From: an uncultured Collinsella sp.
Lineage (GTDB): Bacteria; Actinomycetota; Coriobacteriia; Coriobacteriales; Coriobacteriaceae
DNA: 64,000 nt
Direction: 5' to 3'
Assembly (NCBI GenBank): GCA_958435945.1
Contig: CAUBIC010000001.1
Location: forward strand, 444,324-508,323
The notes under the pieces were generated by a model. The model did not search any database, was not told the origin of the DNA, and was given only the letters and a program-made list of their open reading frames with translations. A program made the translations under genes and the position numbers. Shown here piece after piece: positions 36,248 through 47,316 of this stretch; the stretch's first letter is position 1; the number at the start of each line of letters is the position of its first letter.

Positions 36248-36754
36248 GGATACCTCCTTTGGTTGCTTCCTAGCCAATATGGCGATAGGAATTAATGGCC
36301 CCCGGTGGGCGACGTATTAAATGGCTGCGCAATATATAGCGTAACCAAAGCAACATTATAGGCCACATGTTCGAAATTGCAGGAAGACCGAGAGATTTTG
36401 GTTGGACTGAACGGAAATCCCCCTCTGTCTTGTTCTATAACATTTGGACCCGGTTTTGCCCTGCATCTGTTACAGATTGACACAATCGGCCAGGCCCACC
36501 TCGTCCGCCTCGTCATCTGTGGTTTACGTGGGGGCATGCGAAGCACGGGTATACTAACCGGCGGCGAATCTGCTCCATCGCTTAGAGCTGCTGCGTCTGG
36601 ACGGCGCGTGATAGGGCTGCCAAAGCGATCGCCAGCGTGCTGAGCAACGTCCTCTCTGTGCGCACCTGTTTTTGTATGTATTAGCGCACTACCAAGCACG
36701 CCCGCGCGGCCGCATGCCGTGCCCATTGCGCGTGCAGATAAGGAACAACAACAT
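36248..36754. other. FHA-helicase divergent region
   Basis: No gene supported. It holds one 57-nt palindrome (36427-36483) and then about 270 bases before the helicase. This latter part has GC-rich hairpins (GCACGCCCGCGCGGCC...) and could be a long 5' leader, as is known for some cold-shock helicase genes. Confidence 0.5.
36427..36483. repeat. Single 57-nt palindrome unit F
   Basis: Left arm GTCTTGTTCTATAACA, right arm TGTTACAGATTGACAC, 25-nt loop. The most diverged full-length unit, and the only one standing alone. Confidence 0.85.
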
Positions 36755-39013
<2,259 letters not shown>

Positions 39014-39045
39014 CATACGCATCGCCCGCTAGAGCGAGGTGAACC

Positions 39046-39081
39046 AAGGGCCCCGAGCAACTACGCTCGGGGCCCTTTTTG
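39046..39081 (+). terminator. Terminator after helicase
   Basis: Perfect AAGGGCCCCGAGC / GCTCGGGGCCCTT followed by TTTT. Confidence 0.9.
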
Positions 39082-39634
39082 TTTGCCGTATCCGATCGCT
39101 AGTTCAAATGTGATTTCCTCGGGAATGCATCTAGAGGATGCCGTGGGCCTGTTTCCTACCATGCGGCAATGGGTCCCATGGGGTGCGCCGTGCATTTTTT
39201 GGAGTATTCTGCAGTTCGAGTTGTCTGCATATGATTTGACGTCGCCAACGGTGGCTTTCGGATATCCCTAGCGAGCGTTCTGAGTCAGATTTCGTCGTTT
39301 TCCGGAGCAGGGGCGCGTCATTCTCGCCATGTCGGAACCCAAAATGACGCAGCGCCCTAAAGGTTTGCCCGCTCGGGGTATTGCTGGCGCGGTCACGTTG
39401 CAGAATACTCCGTTTTTTGCACGGGCCAGGATGGGGTACCTCGGGAGAACACGGCGGTATCCCGTAAATATATACAATCTGTACCGTAATTTATACAAAA
39501 CGAAGAGGCAGACAGCGTAGGGTTGGTGCATTGGGGTGCTTGATGCACCAAAATGGGGATCCCACGTGCCGTATACTCTGGCTGGATGTGAAAACGGCTT
39601 GACGCGTTGCCAGACGTAGGGGGAGGGTGTCTCG
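39082..39634. other. Intergenic region, no gene supported
   Basis: Two short open frames here lack ribosome sites and family similarity. The region is less GC-rich. AATCTGTACCG at about 39477 resembles part of the 57-nt palindrome arm, but no partner arm follows. A ribosome site GGGGGAGGG precedes the next gene. Confidence 0.5.
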
Positions 39635-40396
39635 ATGAGCGTATTCGAAATTGTGTTTAGTCCGACGGGTGGAACGCAGAAGGTGTCTGGCCTTGTGGCC
39701 GGGGCACTGGACAAGAATACCGTTACCGTCGATCTGACCGATAGCGGGCTAGATTTCAGCGCTGTCTCGATGACTGAGGACGACGTGGCCGTAATCTCTG
39801 TGCCGGCGTATGCCGGTAGAATCCCGGCTGTGGTGGCTGACCGGTTGGGCATGGTTCACGGCAACGGAGCGCGGGCCGTTCTGGTGTGCGTCTACGGAAA
39901 CCGCGCGTTTGAGGACACGCTCGTAGAGCTGGAGGACGTTGCGAAGCATGCGGGATTCCGGGTGATCGCGGCAGTTGCGGCCATTGCAGAACATTCCATT
40001 GCGCGACAGTTTGCTGCCGGTCGTCCGGATGCGCAGGATGCGGCGCAGCTTGCTGAGTTTGCTCAGCAAATTCAGCAAAAGCTGTTGGCTGAGGATGCGT
40101 CCGAGCCCTCTATCCCCGGCAATCGTCCTTATAAACAAGCTGGAGGTCACCGCATGGCGCCCGAGGCAACAGAGGATTGCGTCTCCTGCGGTGCATGCGC
40201 CGCGGCGTGCCCCGTTTGTGCTATCGACAAGGGTGACCCCAAACGAGCAGCTGGCGAGGCGTGCATCTCCTGCATGCGCTGCATCGCCGTATGTCCGCGA
40301 GGTGCTCGCAAGCTTGATTCCAGCAAACTATCCGCTGTTTCCCAGATGCTGAGCAAGGTTTGCGTCGTGCGGAAGGAATGCGAGCTCTTCATCTAG
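39635..40396 (+). CDS. Flavodoxin-ferredoxin fusion protein (EFR1 family type)
   Basis: Redox protein of 253 residues. The N-terminal half looks like a flavodoxin fold: phosphate loop FSPTGGTQKVSG, then VAVISVPAYAGRIPAVVADRL and VLVCVYGNRAFEDTL. The C-terminal third has two 4Fe-4S motifs, CVSCGACAAACPVCAI and CISCMRCIAVCPRGA. This order is the EFR1-type ferrodoxin layout. It may link flavin and ferredoxin electron flow. Monocistronic by context. Confidence 0.88.
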   Translation: MSVFEIVFSPTGGTQKVSGLVAGALDKNTVTVDLTDSGLDFSAVSMTEDDVAVISVPAYAGRIPAVVADRLGMVHGNGARAVLVCVYGNRAFEDTLVELEDVAKHAGFRVIAAVAAIAEHSIARQFAAGRPDAQDAAQLAEFAQQIQQKLLAEDASEPSIPGNRPYKQAGGHRMAPEATEDCVSCGACAAACPVCAIDKGDPKRAAGEACISCMRCIAVCPRGARKLDSSKLSAVSQMLSKVCVVRKECELFI

Positions 40397-40417
40397 CGCA
40401 TACGAAATTGGCGCAAT

Positions 40418-40464
40418 GGGGCCAGGTTAATCTGCACCGACCTGGTGCAAACAAACCTGTCCAC
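40418..40464. repeat. GGGGAC-type dispersed hairpin, copy 2
   Basis: Reads GGGGCCAGGTTAATCT-gCACC...GGTGCAAACA-AACCTGTCC; closely parallel to 29117-29164. Further pieces, AGTGTCCCC and GAACGTCCC, follow to about 40520, like those at 24281 and 51958. Confidence 0.65.
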
Positions 40465-40739
40465 AATGCACCAGAGTGAGGAGTGTCCCCGAGTGCCGGC
40501 AGAAAAGGAACGTCCCTAAGCGCCGCTTAGATACCGTTTATCGATGAAAAAATACCGTTCACCGGTCATAATGATTACTCTGGCTTTGCTGTTGCCTACA
40601 ATAACCCCCGTAAAAGAAATGCGGAAGGTTACCGAGTCCCCTCGGACATGGGCCTAACCAAAGTCTTTGAACGGGTGCGTCTCAATGGGCGCATTCGATT
40701 GATTTTGGTTGGGCTATATTTATGAAGGGACATGCCATC
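40465..40739 (+). promoter_or_regulatory. Leader of PTS operon: direct repeats and hairpin
   Basis: ATACCGTT occurs twice, at 40531 and 40552, 21 bases apart, which could be a regulator site. A hairpin GGTTACCGAG-TCCC-CTCGG...TAACC (40627-40659) with a bulge on one side recalls antiterminator targets of the BglG/LicT family, since such a protein is encoded just downstream. It fits the known RAT consensus only in part. Confidence 0.4.
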
Positions 40740-41252
40740 ATGGGTTTCTTTTCTCGCCTTATGGGCGGCTCGGACAAGCAGGCGACTGCGACTTCCGAGT
40801 TCGAAATCGTCGCCCCTGTTTCCGGCGAGCTTGTTAATCTAGAAAATACCAATGATCCCGCTTTTAGCAGCCGTGCAGTGGGCGATGGCGTTGCCGTGGT
40901 TCCCCAAGAGGGAACGGTGTGCGCTCCTGTTTCCGGCACCGTCGCCGCGCTGTTTCCGACTGAGCACGCGTTGGGCATCATGTCCGACGACAGCTCTGCT
41001 CAGGTGATGCTGCATATCGGAATCGACACTGTTAAACTTGAGGGCAAGGGCTTCCATGCGCTTGTTGCCCAGGGTGACCATGTCGACGCGGGCCAGCCCC
41101 TCGTCGAGGTCGATTTCGACGTGGTTCGCGCTGCCGGCTTTGATCCCACGGTCTTCGTTATCGTGTGCGAGCGTTCGGAGAACTCGACTCTTCGTGAACA
41201 TGCTTCCGGCCCTGTTGCTGTTAAAGAGCCTGTCGTCTGGCTTTCCGAGTAA
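40740..41252 (+). CDS. PTS glucose-type EIIA component
   Basis: Soluble phosphocarrier of the sugar phosphotransferase system, 170 residues. The family signature is visible: FEIVAPVSGELVNLE, GVAVVPQEG, and the active site VMLHIGIDTVKLEGKGF (phosphorylated His92), with His76 in PTEHALGI. The ATG at 40740 has AAGGGA at 40725. It starts an operon with an antiterminator, an EIICB transporter without its own EIIA, and a GH4 enzyme, so it likely phosphorylates that EIIB, and perhaps the EIIBC at 55.6 kb too. Confidence 0.93.
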   Translation: MGFFSRLMGGSDKQATATSEFEIVAPVSGELVNLENTNDPAFSSRAVGDGVAVVPQEGTVCAPVSGTVAALFPTEHALGIMSDDSSAQVMLHIGIDTVKLEGKGFHALVAQGDHVDAGQPLVEVDFDVVRAAGFDPTVFVIVCERSENSTLREHASGPVAVKEPVVWLSE

Positions 41253-41258
41253 ATTCTT

Positions 41259-42125
41259 GTGGTGGGTACCGTGGTTATCAAGCGAGTTTTTAACAACAAC
41301 GTCGCAATGGTCACTTCGGACGATGGCTCCGAGCTCATCGTCATCGGTCGAGGCCTCTGCTTTGGTCGTCATGCCGGCGATACCATCGATGAGACGTCGG
41401 TCGAAAAGACCTACGCGTTGCAGGAGGGAACTTCTCAGGATTCGCGTACGATTGACCGCTGGGCTCATCTTTTGGAGTCCATCCCCACCGTCAACCTCGT
41501 AATTTCCGAGGACATTGTTCAGATGCTTCGTCGAGAGCTCAATGTTGACATCAACGATAAGATTCTCATTGCTCTCGCAGACCATATCAGCCTTGCTTTG
41601 GAGCGCGAGCGCAAGGGCGTCCCCTGTGAGAATCCGTTGCCGCTCGAGATCCAGCAGTTCTATCGCAAGGAGTATGCGCTTGCGGGCCGTGCGCTGCAGA
41701 TTATCAAGGAGTATATGGGCATCCAGATGAGCGAAGAAGAGCAGGGTTTCATTACCTTGCATATCGTCAACGCCACCATGCCGCAGCGCTCTGACCGTCT
41801 GATTGTTTCGGTCCAGCTTGTTCGCGACGTGCTCGCGATTGTTTCCGAGCGCTATGCCACGACCCTCGATGACACCTCGCTGCCTTACGAACGTTTCGTT
41901 CGTCACCTACAGTTTTTCGCACAGCGAGCGCTCGATCCTACGGCCGGGCAAATCAACGGAGACGCGCCGTTCCGAATCGATGAAACGGCGTATCCGTGCG
42001 CATTCTCGTGCGCGGACGCCATAGCCGCCCACTTGTCGTCTACCTATAACGTTGTCGTTACCGATGCCGAGAAGAGTTATCTCGCATATCACATTGTTAA
42101 CCTGCTTGGAGAACCTGGTCTCTAG
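41259..42125 (+). CDS. BglG/LicT family transcriptional antiterminator
   Basis: RNA-binding antiterminator of about 285 residues. The N-terminal CAT domain is VVIKRVFNNNVAMVTSDDGSELIVIGRGLCFGRHAGD. Two PRD domains follow with His residues for PTS control: around ADHISLALERERKGV...LHIVNA and the second near YERFVRHLQFFAQR, ending LAYHIVNLLGEP. Alternative GTG starts at 41259, 41262 and 41271 are possible. It is 6 bases after the EIIA gene. It should prevent early termination in this operon when its sugar is present; a candidate target hairpin is at 42133. Confidence 0.93.
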   Translation: MVGTVVIKRVFNNNVAMVTSDDGSELIVIGRGLCFGRHAGDTIDETSVEKTYALQEGTSQDSRTIDRWAHLLESIPTVNLVISEDIVQMLRRELNVDINDKILIALADHISLALERERKGVPCENPLPLEIQQFYRKEYALAGRALQIIKEYMGIQMSEEEQGFITLHIVNATMPQRSDRLIVSVQLVRDVLAIVSERYATTLDDTSLPYERFVRHLQFFAQRALDPTAGQINGDAPFRIDETAYPCAFSCADAIAAHLSSTYNVVVTDAEKSYLAYHIVNLLGEPGL

Positions 42126-42132
42126 GCATAAC

Positions 42133-42185
42133 GTGCCCACACATCGATTGGTATAAGGCAAGGCTTACGGTCTTGCCCAGGGCAC
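42133..42185 (+). promoter_or_regulatory. Nested hairpin before the EIICB gene
   Basis: Outer stem GTGCCC/GGGCAC and inner stem GGCAAG/CTTGCC in the 99-base gap between antiterminator and transporter. It may be the termination/antitermination point, or an RNA processing site. Confidence 0.45.
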
Positions 42186-42224
42186 ATCTGTCTTAATTTG
42201 CGGAAAAGGAAGGGGAGTACCGCT

Positions 42225-43841
42225 ATGACCGCAAAAAAGAAGTTCAATTTCAAAGCGCCGTTGGAGGTGTTCGCGAAGTCGATCGTTCAGCCGATGATGT
42301 ATCTCTCGGTTGCCGGCATCCTGCTCATCGTGGGCATCATTCTGACCAACAAGACCATCTGCGCCATGATCCCCGTGCTGGGCTTCGGTCCGTTCCAGCT
42401 TGTGGGCGTCGTTGTCTATCAGTCGCTGATGTTTATCATCAACAACCTCTCGATTCTGTTCTGCGTGGGCATCGCCGGCGCCATGGCAAAGAAGAACAAG
42501 GGCCATGCTTCGCTGATCGCCCTGATGTCGTTCTTCCTGTTCCTGCAGGCTAACAACATCGTGCTCAACGCCACCGGCTCTCTTGCCGATGCGAGCGGCA
42601 TGCTCGGCCTTACCGGAACCGGCCAGGCCACCGTTATGGGCATCCAGGTACTCGATACCGGCGTATTTGGCGGCATCATCCTCGGTTGCATCACCGGTGC
42701 TGTGTTCAACAAGTACTCGAACAAACAGTTCCCCATTGCCCTTTCGATGTTCTCGGGCGTTCGCTTTCCGTTCCTGATCATGATCATCATTTCCTGGATC
42801 ATGGGCGCTGGCTTCTGCATCGTTTGGCCTCCGGTTCAGGGTGCCATCTCCTCCGTTGCCGGCATCATTAAGGAGTCGGGCAACATCGGTCTGTTTATCT
42901 ACGGCATGCTCAACAAGCTGCTTGTTCCCACCGGTCTGCACCACCTCATCTACACCCCGTTCCAGTTCTCCGATGTGGGCGGCACCCTTACGCTGGGCGA
43001 TCAGGTTATCGCCGGCGCCTATCCCATCCGTGTTGCCGAGATGGCAATGACGGGCCAGCCCTTCTCCGATAGCACCTATTTCAACAGCTACACCTTCAAC
43101 AACCTGTGGCCCTACATCGGTATCGGTCTCGCCTTTATCGTCACCGCTTACAAGGGGAACAAGGATAAGACCAAAGCCGTTATCATCCCGCTGATCATCA
43201 CCGCTGTGCTCTCCTGCGTGACCGAGCCCATGGACTTCCTCTTTGTCTTTGCCGCTCCCGTGCTCTTTGTCGTTCACTCGGTTCTTTCCGGCATCTTCCT
43301 GGTTCTGCTCAAGGTTCTCTCCGTGCCCGCTTCGACTGCAGGCGGCATCATCAACATCGTGGTTTCCAACCTGGTCCTCGGTGTCGACAAGACCAACTGG
43401 CCGGTTATGCTCGTGCTCGGAGTCGTCAACGCCGCTCTGTACTTCTTCCTCTTCACCTTCCTTATTAAGAAGCTCAACCTCCATACGCCTGGTCGCGAGG
43501 AGGAGTCCGAGCTCGCCGAGTCCGTTGCCGAGGGCGAGGCCGCCGCGTCTGTCGCGGTGAAGCAGGGCGCTGTTGCCGCAGCTCCCGCAGAGGGCGTCGA
43601 TGCAGGTATTGCCGACCTGGTCGCAGGTCTTGGTGGCAAGGACAACATCGAGGAGCTCGAGAACTGCTTTACGCGTCTTCGCGTGAACGTTAAGAACCCG
43701 GACCTCATCAATGAGGACCTCATCAACCACGTGCCCAACAGCGGCATCAACCGCAACGGCAATAATATCCAGATCATCTTTGGCATGAAGGTCGCCGAGA
43801 TGCGCGACAAGGTCGAAAACGCAATTGAGAAGGAGCAGTAA
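42225..43841 (+). CDS. PTS EIICB, alpha-glucoside/maltose type
   Basis: Membrane sugar transporter and phosphorylation enzyme, 538 residues. The N-terminal ~420 residues are the EIIC channel (SIVQPMMYLSVAGILLIVGI, LVPTGLHHLIYTPFQF, ITAVLSCVTEPMDFLFVFAAPVLF). A Glu/Ala-rich linker leads to the C-terminal EIIB domain, with active Cys in LENCFTRLRVNVKNPDLI. The pattern and the GH4 gene after it fit MalX/AglA-type uptake of alpha-glucosides such as maltose. No EIIA domain. The ATG at 42225 has GGAAGGGGAG upstream. Confidence 0.9.
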   Translation: MTAKKKFNFKAPLEVFAKSIVQPMMYLSVAGILLIVGIILTNKTICAMIPVLGFGPFQLVGVVVYQSLMFIINNLSILFCVGIAGAMAKKNKGHASLIALMSFFLFLQANNIVLNATGSLADASGMLGLTGTGQATVMGIQVLDTGVFGGIILGCITGAVFNKYSNKQFPIALSMFSGVRFPFLIMIIISWIMGAGFCIVWPPVQGAISSVAGIIKESGNIGLFIYGMLNKLLVPTGLHHLIYTPFQFSDVGGTLTLGDQVIAGAYPIRVAEMAMTGQPFSDSTYFNSYTFNNLWPYIGIGLAFIVTAYKGNKDKTKAVIIPLIITAVLSCVTEPMDFLFVFAAPVLFVVHSVLSGIFLVLLKVLSVPASTAGGIINIVVSNLVLGVDKTNWPVMLVLGVVNAALYFFLFTFLIKKLNLHTPGREEESELAESVAEGEAAASVAVKQGAVAAAPAEGVDAGIADLVAGLGGKDNIEELENCFTRLRVNVKNPDLINEDLINHVPNSGINRNGNNIQIIFGMKVAEMRDKVENAIEKEQ

Positions 43842-43844
43842 ACA

Positions 43845-45227
43845 ATGATCATTACTCTGTGTGGTGGCGGATCCACCTTTACCCCCGGCATCGTCAAGTC
43901 CATCGCCCTGCGCAAGGACGAGCTCGATGTTGACGAGATTCGTCTGTACGACATCAACGAGGAGCGCCAGCGCAAGATCGGCGTGCTCGTGGACTGGATT
44001 TTGCACGAGGACCTTGGCCTGGACATCAAGCTCACGGTGACCACCGACAAGAAGACGGCTTTCACCGACGCGAGCTTCGTGTTTGCTCAGATGCGCGTGG
44101 GCGGCTACGCCATGCGCGAGCAGGACGAGAAGATTCCACTGCGTCACGGCTGCGTGGGTCAGGAGACTTGCGGTTGCGGCGGCCTTGCCTATGGCATGCG
44201 CACCATCTTCCCCATGGTCGAGCTGATCGATGACGTTGAGAGGTACGCCAAGAAGGACTACTGGATTCTCAACTACTCCAACCCTGCCGCCATCGTCTCC
44301 GAGGGCTGCCGTGTGCTGCGTCCCAACGCTCGCATCATCAACATCTGCGACATGCCGATCGCGATCATCGACGTGGTTTGCGCCGCGCTCGATATCGACA
44401 AGAAGGATGTCGAGTACGATTACTTTGGCCTCAACCACTTTGGTTGGTTCACCTCGATTCGCCACAAGGGCGAGGAGGTGCTCCCGCAGCTGCGCGAGTA
44501 CATCAAGGAGCACCAGATCCTGCTGCCCGATTCCTACCTCAAGGGCATGGGCTCGCTCATGGCAAAGAAGCCCGAGGAGGCCACCGACGAGCACCCCGAG
44601 CAGAACCGCCACACTAAGGGCAGCTGGTACTACGTCTGGAAGGGCGAGTACGAGATCCTGGAGTGCTTCCCGGAGTACCTGCCCAACACGTATCTGAACT
44701 ACTACCTGCAGCAGAAGGAGTTCGTCGAGCATTCCAACCCCGAGCGCACCCGTGCTAACGAGGTTGAGGAGACGCGCGAGAAGAACCTCTTCGACGGCAT
44801 CGACCACTACGAGAAGACGGGCGAGATCGACGAGAGCACGTTCTATGCGGGCAGCCACGGCGACTGGATTGCCGACCTGGCTATCGCTCTGAAGAACGAC
44901 ACCAAGCAGCGCTTCCTGGTCATTTGCGAGAACAAGGGCGCTATTCCCAACATGCCCTACGACGCTATGGTCGAGCTGCCTGCCTACATTGGCAAGAACG
45001 GCCCCGAGGTCATCAGCCGCGACAACATTCCGCTGTTCCAGCAGGGCCTCATGATGCAGCAGCTGAACTCCGAGAAGCTCATTGTCGAGGCTACGATCGA
45101 GGGTTCGTACGAGAAGGCGCTTAAGGCCTTTACGCTCAACAAGACCGTGCCGTCGATGAAGGTCGCCAAGGAGGTTCTCGACGACATGATCGAGGCCAAC
45201 AAGGGTTACTGGCCCGAGCTTAAGTAA
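43845..45227 (+). CDS. Family 4 glycosidase (6-phospho-alpha-glucosidase type)
   Basis: NAD- and metal-dependent GH4 enzyme of 460 residues that splits 6-phosphoglycosides after PTS uptake. Visible are the NAD site ITLCGGGSTFTPGIVKS, LYDINEERQRK, the metal and catalytic Cys/His region NICDMPIAIIDVV and NHFGWFTSIRH, and ICENKGAIPNMPYDAMVE. It starts 3 bases after the EIICB gene. The alpha preference is inferred from the transporter type, and 6-phospho-beta-glucosides cannot be excluded from sequence alone. Confidence 0.92.
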   Translation: MIITLCGGGSTFTPGIVKSIALRKDELDVDEIRLYDINEERQRKIGVLVDWILHEDLGLDIKLTVTTDKKTAFTDASFVFAQMRVGGYAMREQDEKIPLRHGCVGQETCGCGGLAYGMRTIFPMVELIDDVERYAKKDYWILNYSNPAAIVSEGCRVLRPNARIINICDMPIAIIDVVCAALDIDKKDVEYDYFGLNHFGWFTSIRHKGEEVLPQLREYIKEHQILLPDSYLKGMGSLMAKKPEEATDEHPEQNRHTKGSWYYVWKGEYEILECFPEYLPNTYLNYYLQQKEFVEHSNPERTRANEVEETREKNLFDGIDHYEKTGEIDESTFYAGSHGDWIADLAIALKNDTKQRFLVICENKGAIPNMPYDAMVELPAYIGKNGPEVISRDNIPLFQQGLMMQQLNSEKLIVEATIEGSYEKALKAFTLNKTVPSMKVAKEVLDDMIEANKGYWPELK

Positions 45228-45261
45228 AAGCAACAGGGTCGCTGGCCGCATGCCTGAAGCA

Positions 45262-45297
45262 ATGCCCCGCCCACGTGATTGCGTGGGCGGGGCATTG
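45262..45297 (+). terminator. Terminator of PTS operon
   Basis: ATGCCCCGCCCACG / CGTGGGCGGGGCAT, a 14-bp perfect stem with a 6-base loop. Confidence 0.85.
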
Positions 45298-45300
45298 TCG

Positions 45301-45322
45301 TTTGGTAACGCGTTTTACCAAA
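45301..45322. promoter_or_regulatory. Palindromic operator candidate upstream of hydrogenase operon
   Basis: TTTGGTA and TACCAAA surround an ACGCGTTT centre, giving a near perfect 22-base palindrome with a CG core, of LacI/CcpA style. A short GCGGT...ACCGC remnant, resembling the ends of the 67-nt repeat, follows at 45337-45359. Confidence 0.5.
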
Positions 45323-45483
45323 TATGGCATTTATCTGCGGTAATGTTCTATTTCACCGCTGAGGGTGACATTTCATGCCGCCTGCCGAACTGCGTGGAGA
45401 CCTAACAACTTTTTAGGTCAGTGTTGTGCGTATAGCAATTTCGCCCGGCCTCGCCTCCGGGCTGCCGCATGAGAGGGGATCTT

Positions 45484-47316
45484 ATGGCACGACTGCACGT
45501 AATGGAACGCAGCCACGCTCAGGCCGTCATGGACGACCTACATGATGCGCTTGGGCGCCGTCTGGCGGTGAGTTCGCTCGCCCCGTGCCCCGTTGAGTTT
45601 ACGGCGGCGCTCGTCAACCTGTGCTCCACCCAGAGCTGCGGCAAGTGCACGCCCTGCCGTGTGGGCCTGAGCGCGCTGAGCGACCTGCTTGCCGATGTGC
45701 TCGAAGGGCGCGCCGATGAGTCCACGCTCAACCTGATTGAGCGCACGGCCCGCACCATCTACCTTTCGAGCGACTGCGCCATCGGCTACGAGGCCGGCGC
45801 CATGGCACTCACGGCTATTCGCGGCTTTCGCGACGATTTTGAGCACCACATCCGCGAGCACTCCTGCGGCTTTGACCGCGAGGCTCGCGTCCCGTGTGTC
45901 TCGGGCTGCCCGGCGCACGTCGACATTCCCGGTTACATCTCGCTCGTCGAGGCAGGCCGTTATGCCGACGCCGTCAAGGTCATCCGCAAGAACAACCCAC
46001 TGCCGCTCGTCTGCGGCTTGGTGTGCGAGCATCCCTGCGAGATGCACTGCCGCCGTGGCATGGTCGATGATCCCATGAACATTCTCGCCCTCAAGCGTTT
46101 TGCCGTTGAGCACAGTGACCTCAACGACCACAAGCCGCATGTAGTGGACAACACCGGCAAGCGCATCGCCGTGATCGGCGGCGGCCCGGCCGGCCTTTCC
46201 TGTGCCTACTACCTGGCCGTGATGGGCCACAAGGTGACCATTTTTGAGCAGCGCCACCACTTGGGCGGCATGCTGCGCTACGGCATCCCCAGCTATCGTC
46301 TGCCGCGCGAGCGCCTGCAGGCCGAGATCGACTGGATCTTGAGCGCCGGCATCGACGTTGAGCTCGATCACTCCGTCAACGGCGAGGAGCTTGCCCGCCT
46401 GCGCGACGAGTCCGATGCCGTCTACCTGGCCATCGGTGCCCACAGCGATAAGAAGCTCGGCCTTCCGGGCGAAGAGGCGCCCGGCGTGGAATCGGCCGTC
46501 AAGATGCTGCGCGCCATCGGTGACGACGAACTGCCCGACCTGAGCGGCCAGCGCGTGTGCGTCATCGGCGGCGGCAACGTGGCCATGGACGTGGCGCGCT
46601 CCGCCGTGCGCTGCGGCGCCGAAAAGGTAAGCATCGTCTACCGCCGTCGCATCTGCGATATGACGGCTCAGGACGCCGAAATCGCCGGCGCCCAGGCCGA
46701 GGGTTGCGAGGTTCTGGAGCTCACGGCGCCGCTCGCCATCGAGACGGGCGAAGATGGTCGCGTGAGCGGCCTGCGCGTGCAACCGCAGATTATCGGCGAG
46801 CCTCGCCGTGGGCGTCCGGCCCCGCGTGCCGCAGCCACGCCCGAGCGCGTCATTCCCTGCGAGCGCGTGTTTGTGGCCATTGGCCAGGACATCGATTCCA
46901 AGCCGTTTGAGGACATGGGCATCGCCTGTAAGTGGGGTCGCGTCGTTACCGATTCGGACGGCGCCGTGCCCAACTTCGATGGCCTCTTTAGCGGCGGCGA
47001 CTGCCAGACCGGTCCCGCCACCGTCATCCGTGCCATCAACGCCGGCCGCGTGGCTTCGGCAAACATCGACCGCTACCTGGGCTTTGACCACAAGATCAAG
47101 CTCGACGTGGAGCTGCCGACCGTGCAGTTTAAGGGCAAGCACGAGTGCGGCCGCTGCGAGCTGGGCGAGCGCGAGGCCGGCGAGCGCATTCACGATTGGA
47201 ATCTGGTCGAGCAGGGTCTCACCGAGCAGGAGGCGCGCCAGGAGGCGAGCCGCTGCCTGCGCTGCGACCACTTTGGCTTTGGCGCGTTCCGCGGAGGGAG
47301 GAACCTGGAATGGTAG
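45484..47316 (+). CDS. NAD(P)-binding flavoprotein, NuoF-like Fe-S head fused to GltD-like oxidoreductase
   Basis: About 610 residues. The first ~130 residues carry the C-terminal Fe-S part of NuoF-type proteins (LCSTQSCGKCTPCRVGLSALSDLL, four-Cys pattern). The rest is GltD-like: PCVSGCPAHVDIPGYISLVEAGRY, CEHPCEMHCRRG, FAD site IAVIGGGPAGLSCAYYLAVMGHK, GMLRYGIPSYRLPRERL, NAD(P) site VCVIGGGNVAMDVARSAVRCGA, and a Cys-rich tail (CGRCELGE, CLRCDHFGFG). It overlaps the hydrogenase start by 7 bases, so it most likely links NAD(P)H and the hydrogenase, perhaps with ferredoxin. ATG preceded by GAGAGGGGAT. Confidence 0.88.
   Translation: MARLHVMERSHAQAVMDDLHDALGRRLAVSSLAPCPVEFTAALVNLCSTQSCGKCTPCRVGLSALSDLLADVLEGRADESTLNLIERTARTIYLSSDCAIGYEAGAMALTAIRGFRDDFEHHIREHSCGFDREARVPCVSGCPAHVDIPGYISLVEAGRYADAVKVIRKNNPLPLVCGLVCEHPCEMHCRRGMVDDPMNILALKRFAVEHSDLNDHKPHVVDNTGKRIAVIGGGPAGLSCAYYLAVMGHKVTIFEQRHHLGGMLRYGIPSYRLPRERLQAEIDWILSAGIDVELDHSVNGEELARLRDESDAVYLAIGAHSDKKLGLPGEEAPGVESAVKMLRAIGDDELPDLSGQRVCVIGGGNVAMDVARSAVRCGAEKVSIVYRRRICDMTAQDAEIAGAQAEGCEVLELTAPLAIETGEDGRVSGLRVQPQIIGEPRRGRPAPRAAATPERVIPCERVFVAIGQDIDSKPFEDMGIACKWGRVVTDSDGAVPNFDGLFSGGDCQTGPATVIRAINAGRVASANIDRYLGFDHKIKLDVELPTVQFKGKHECGRCELGEREAGERIHDWNLVEQGLTEQEARQEASRCLRCDHFGFGAFRGGRNLEW

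Noticed and set aside
39083..39520. Two short open frames in the spacer before the flavodoxin-ferredoxin gene
   Set aside because: No ribosome sites, no recognisable sequence; likely chance.
42165..45251. Long open frame on the minus strand opposite EIICB and GH4 genes (1028 codons)
   Set aside because: Low-complexity translation and no motif; the plus-strand genes are clear. It is an antisense shadow due to GC-rich codon use.
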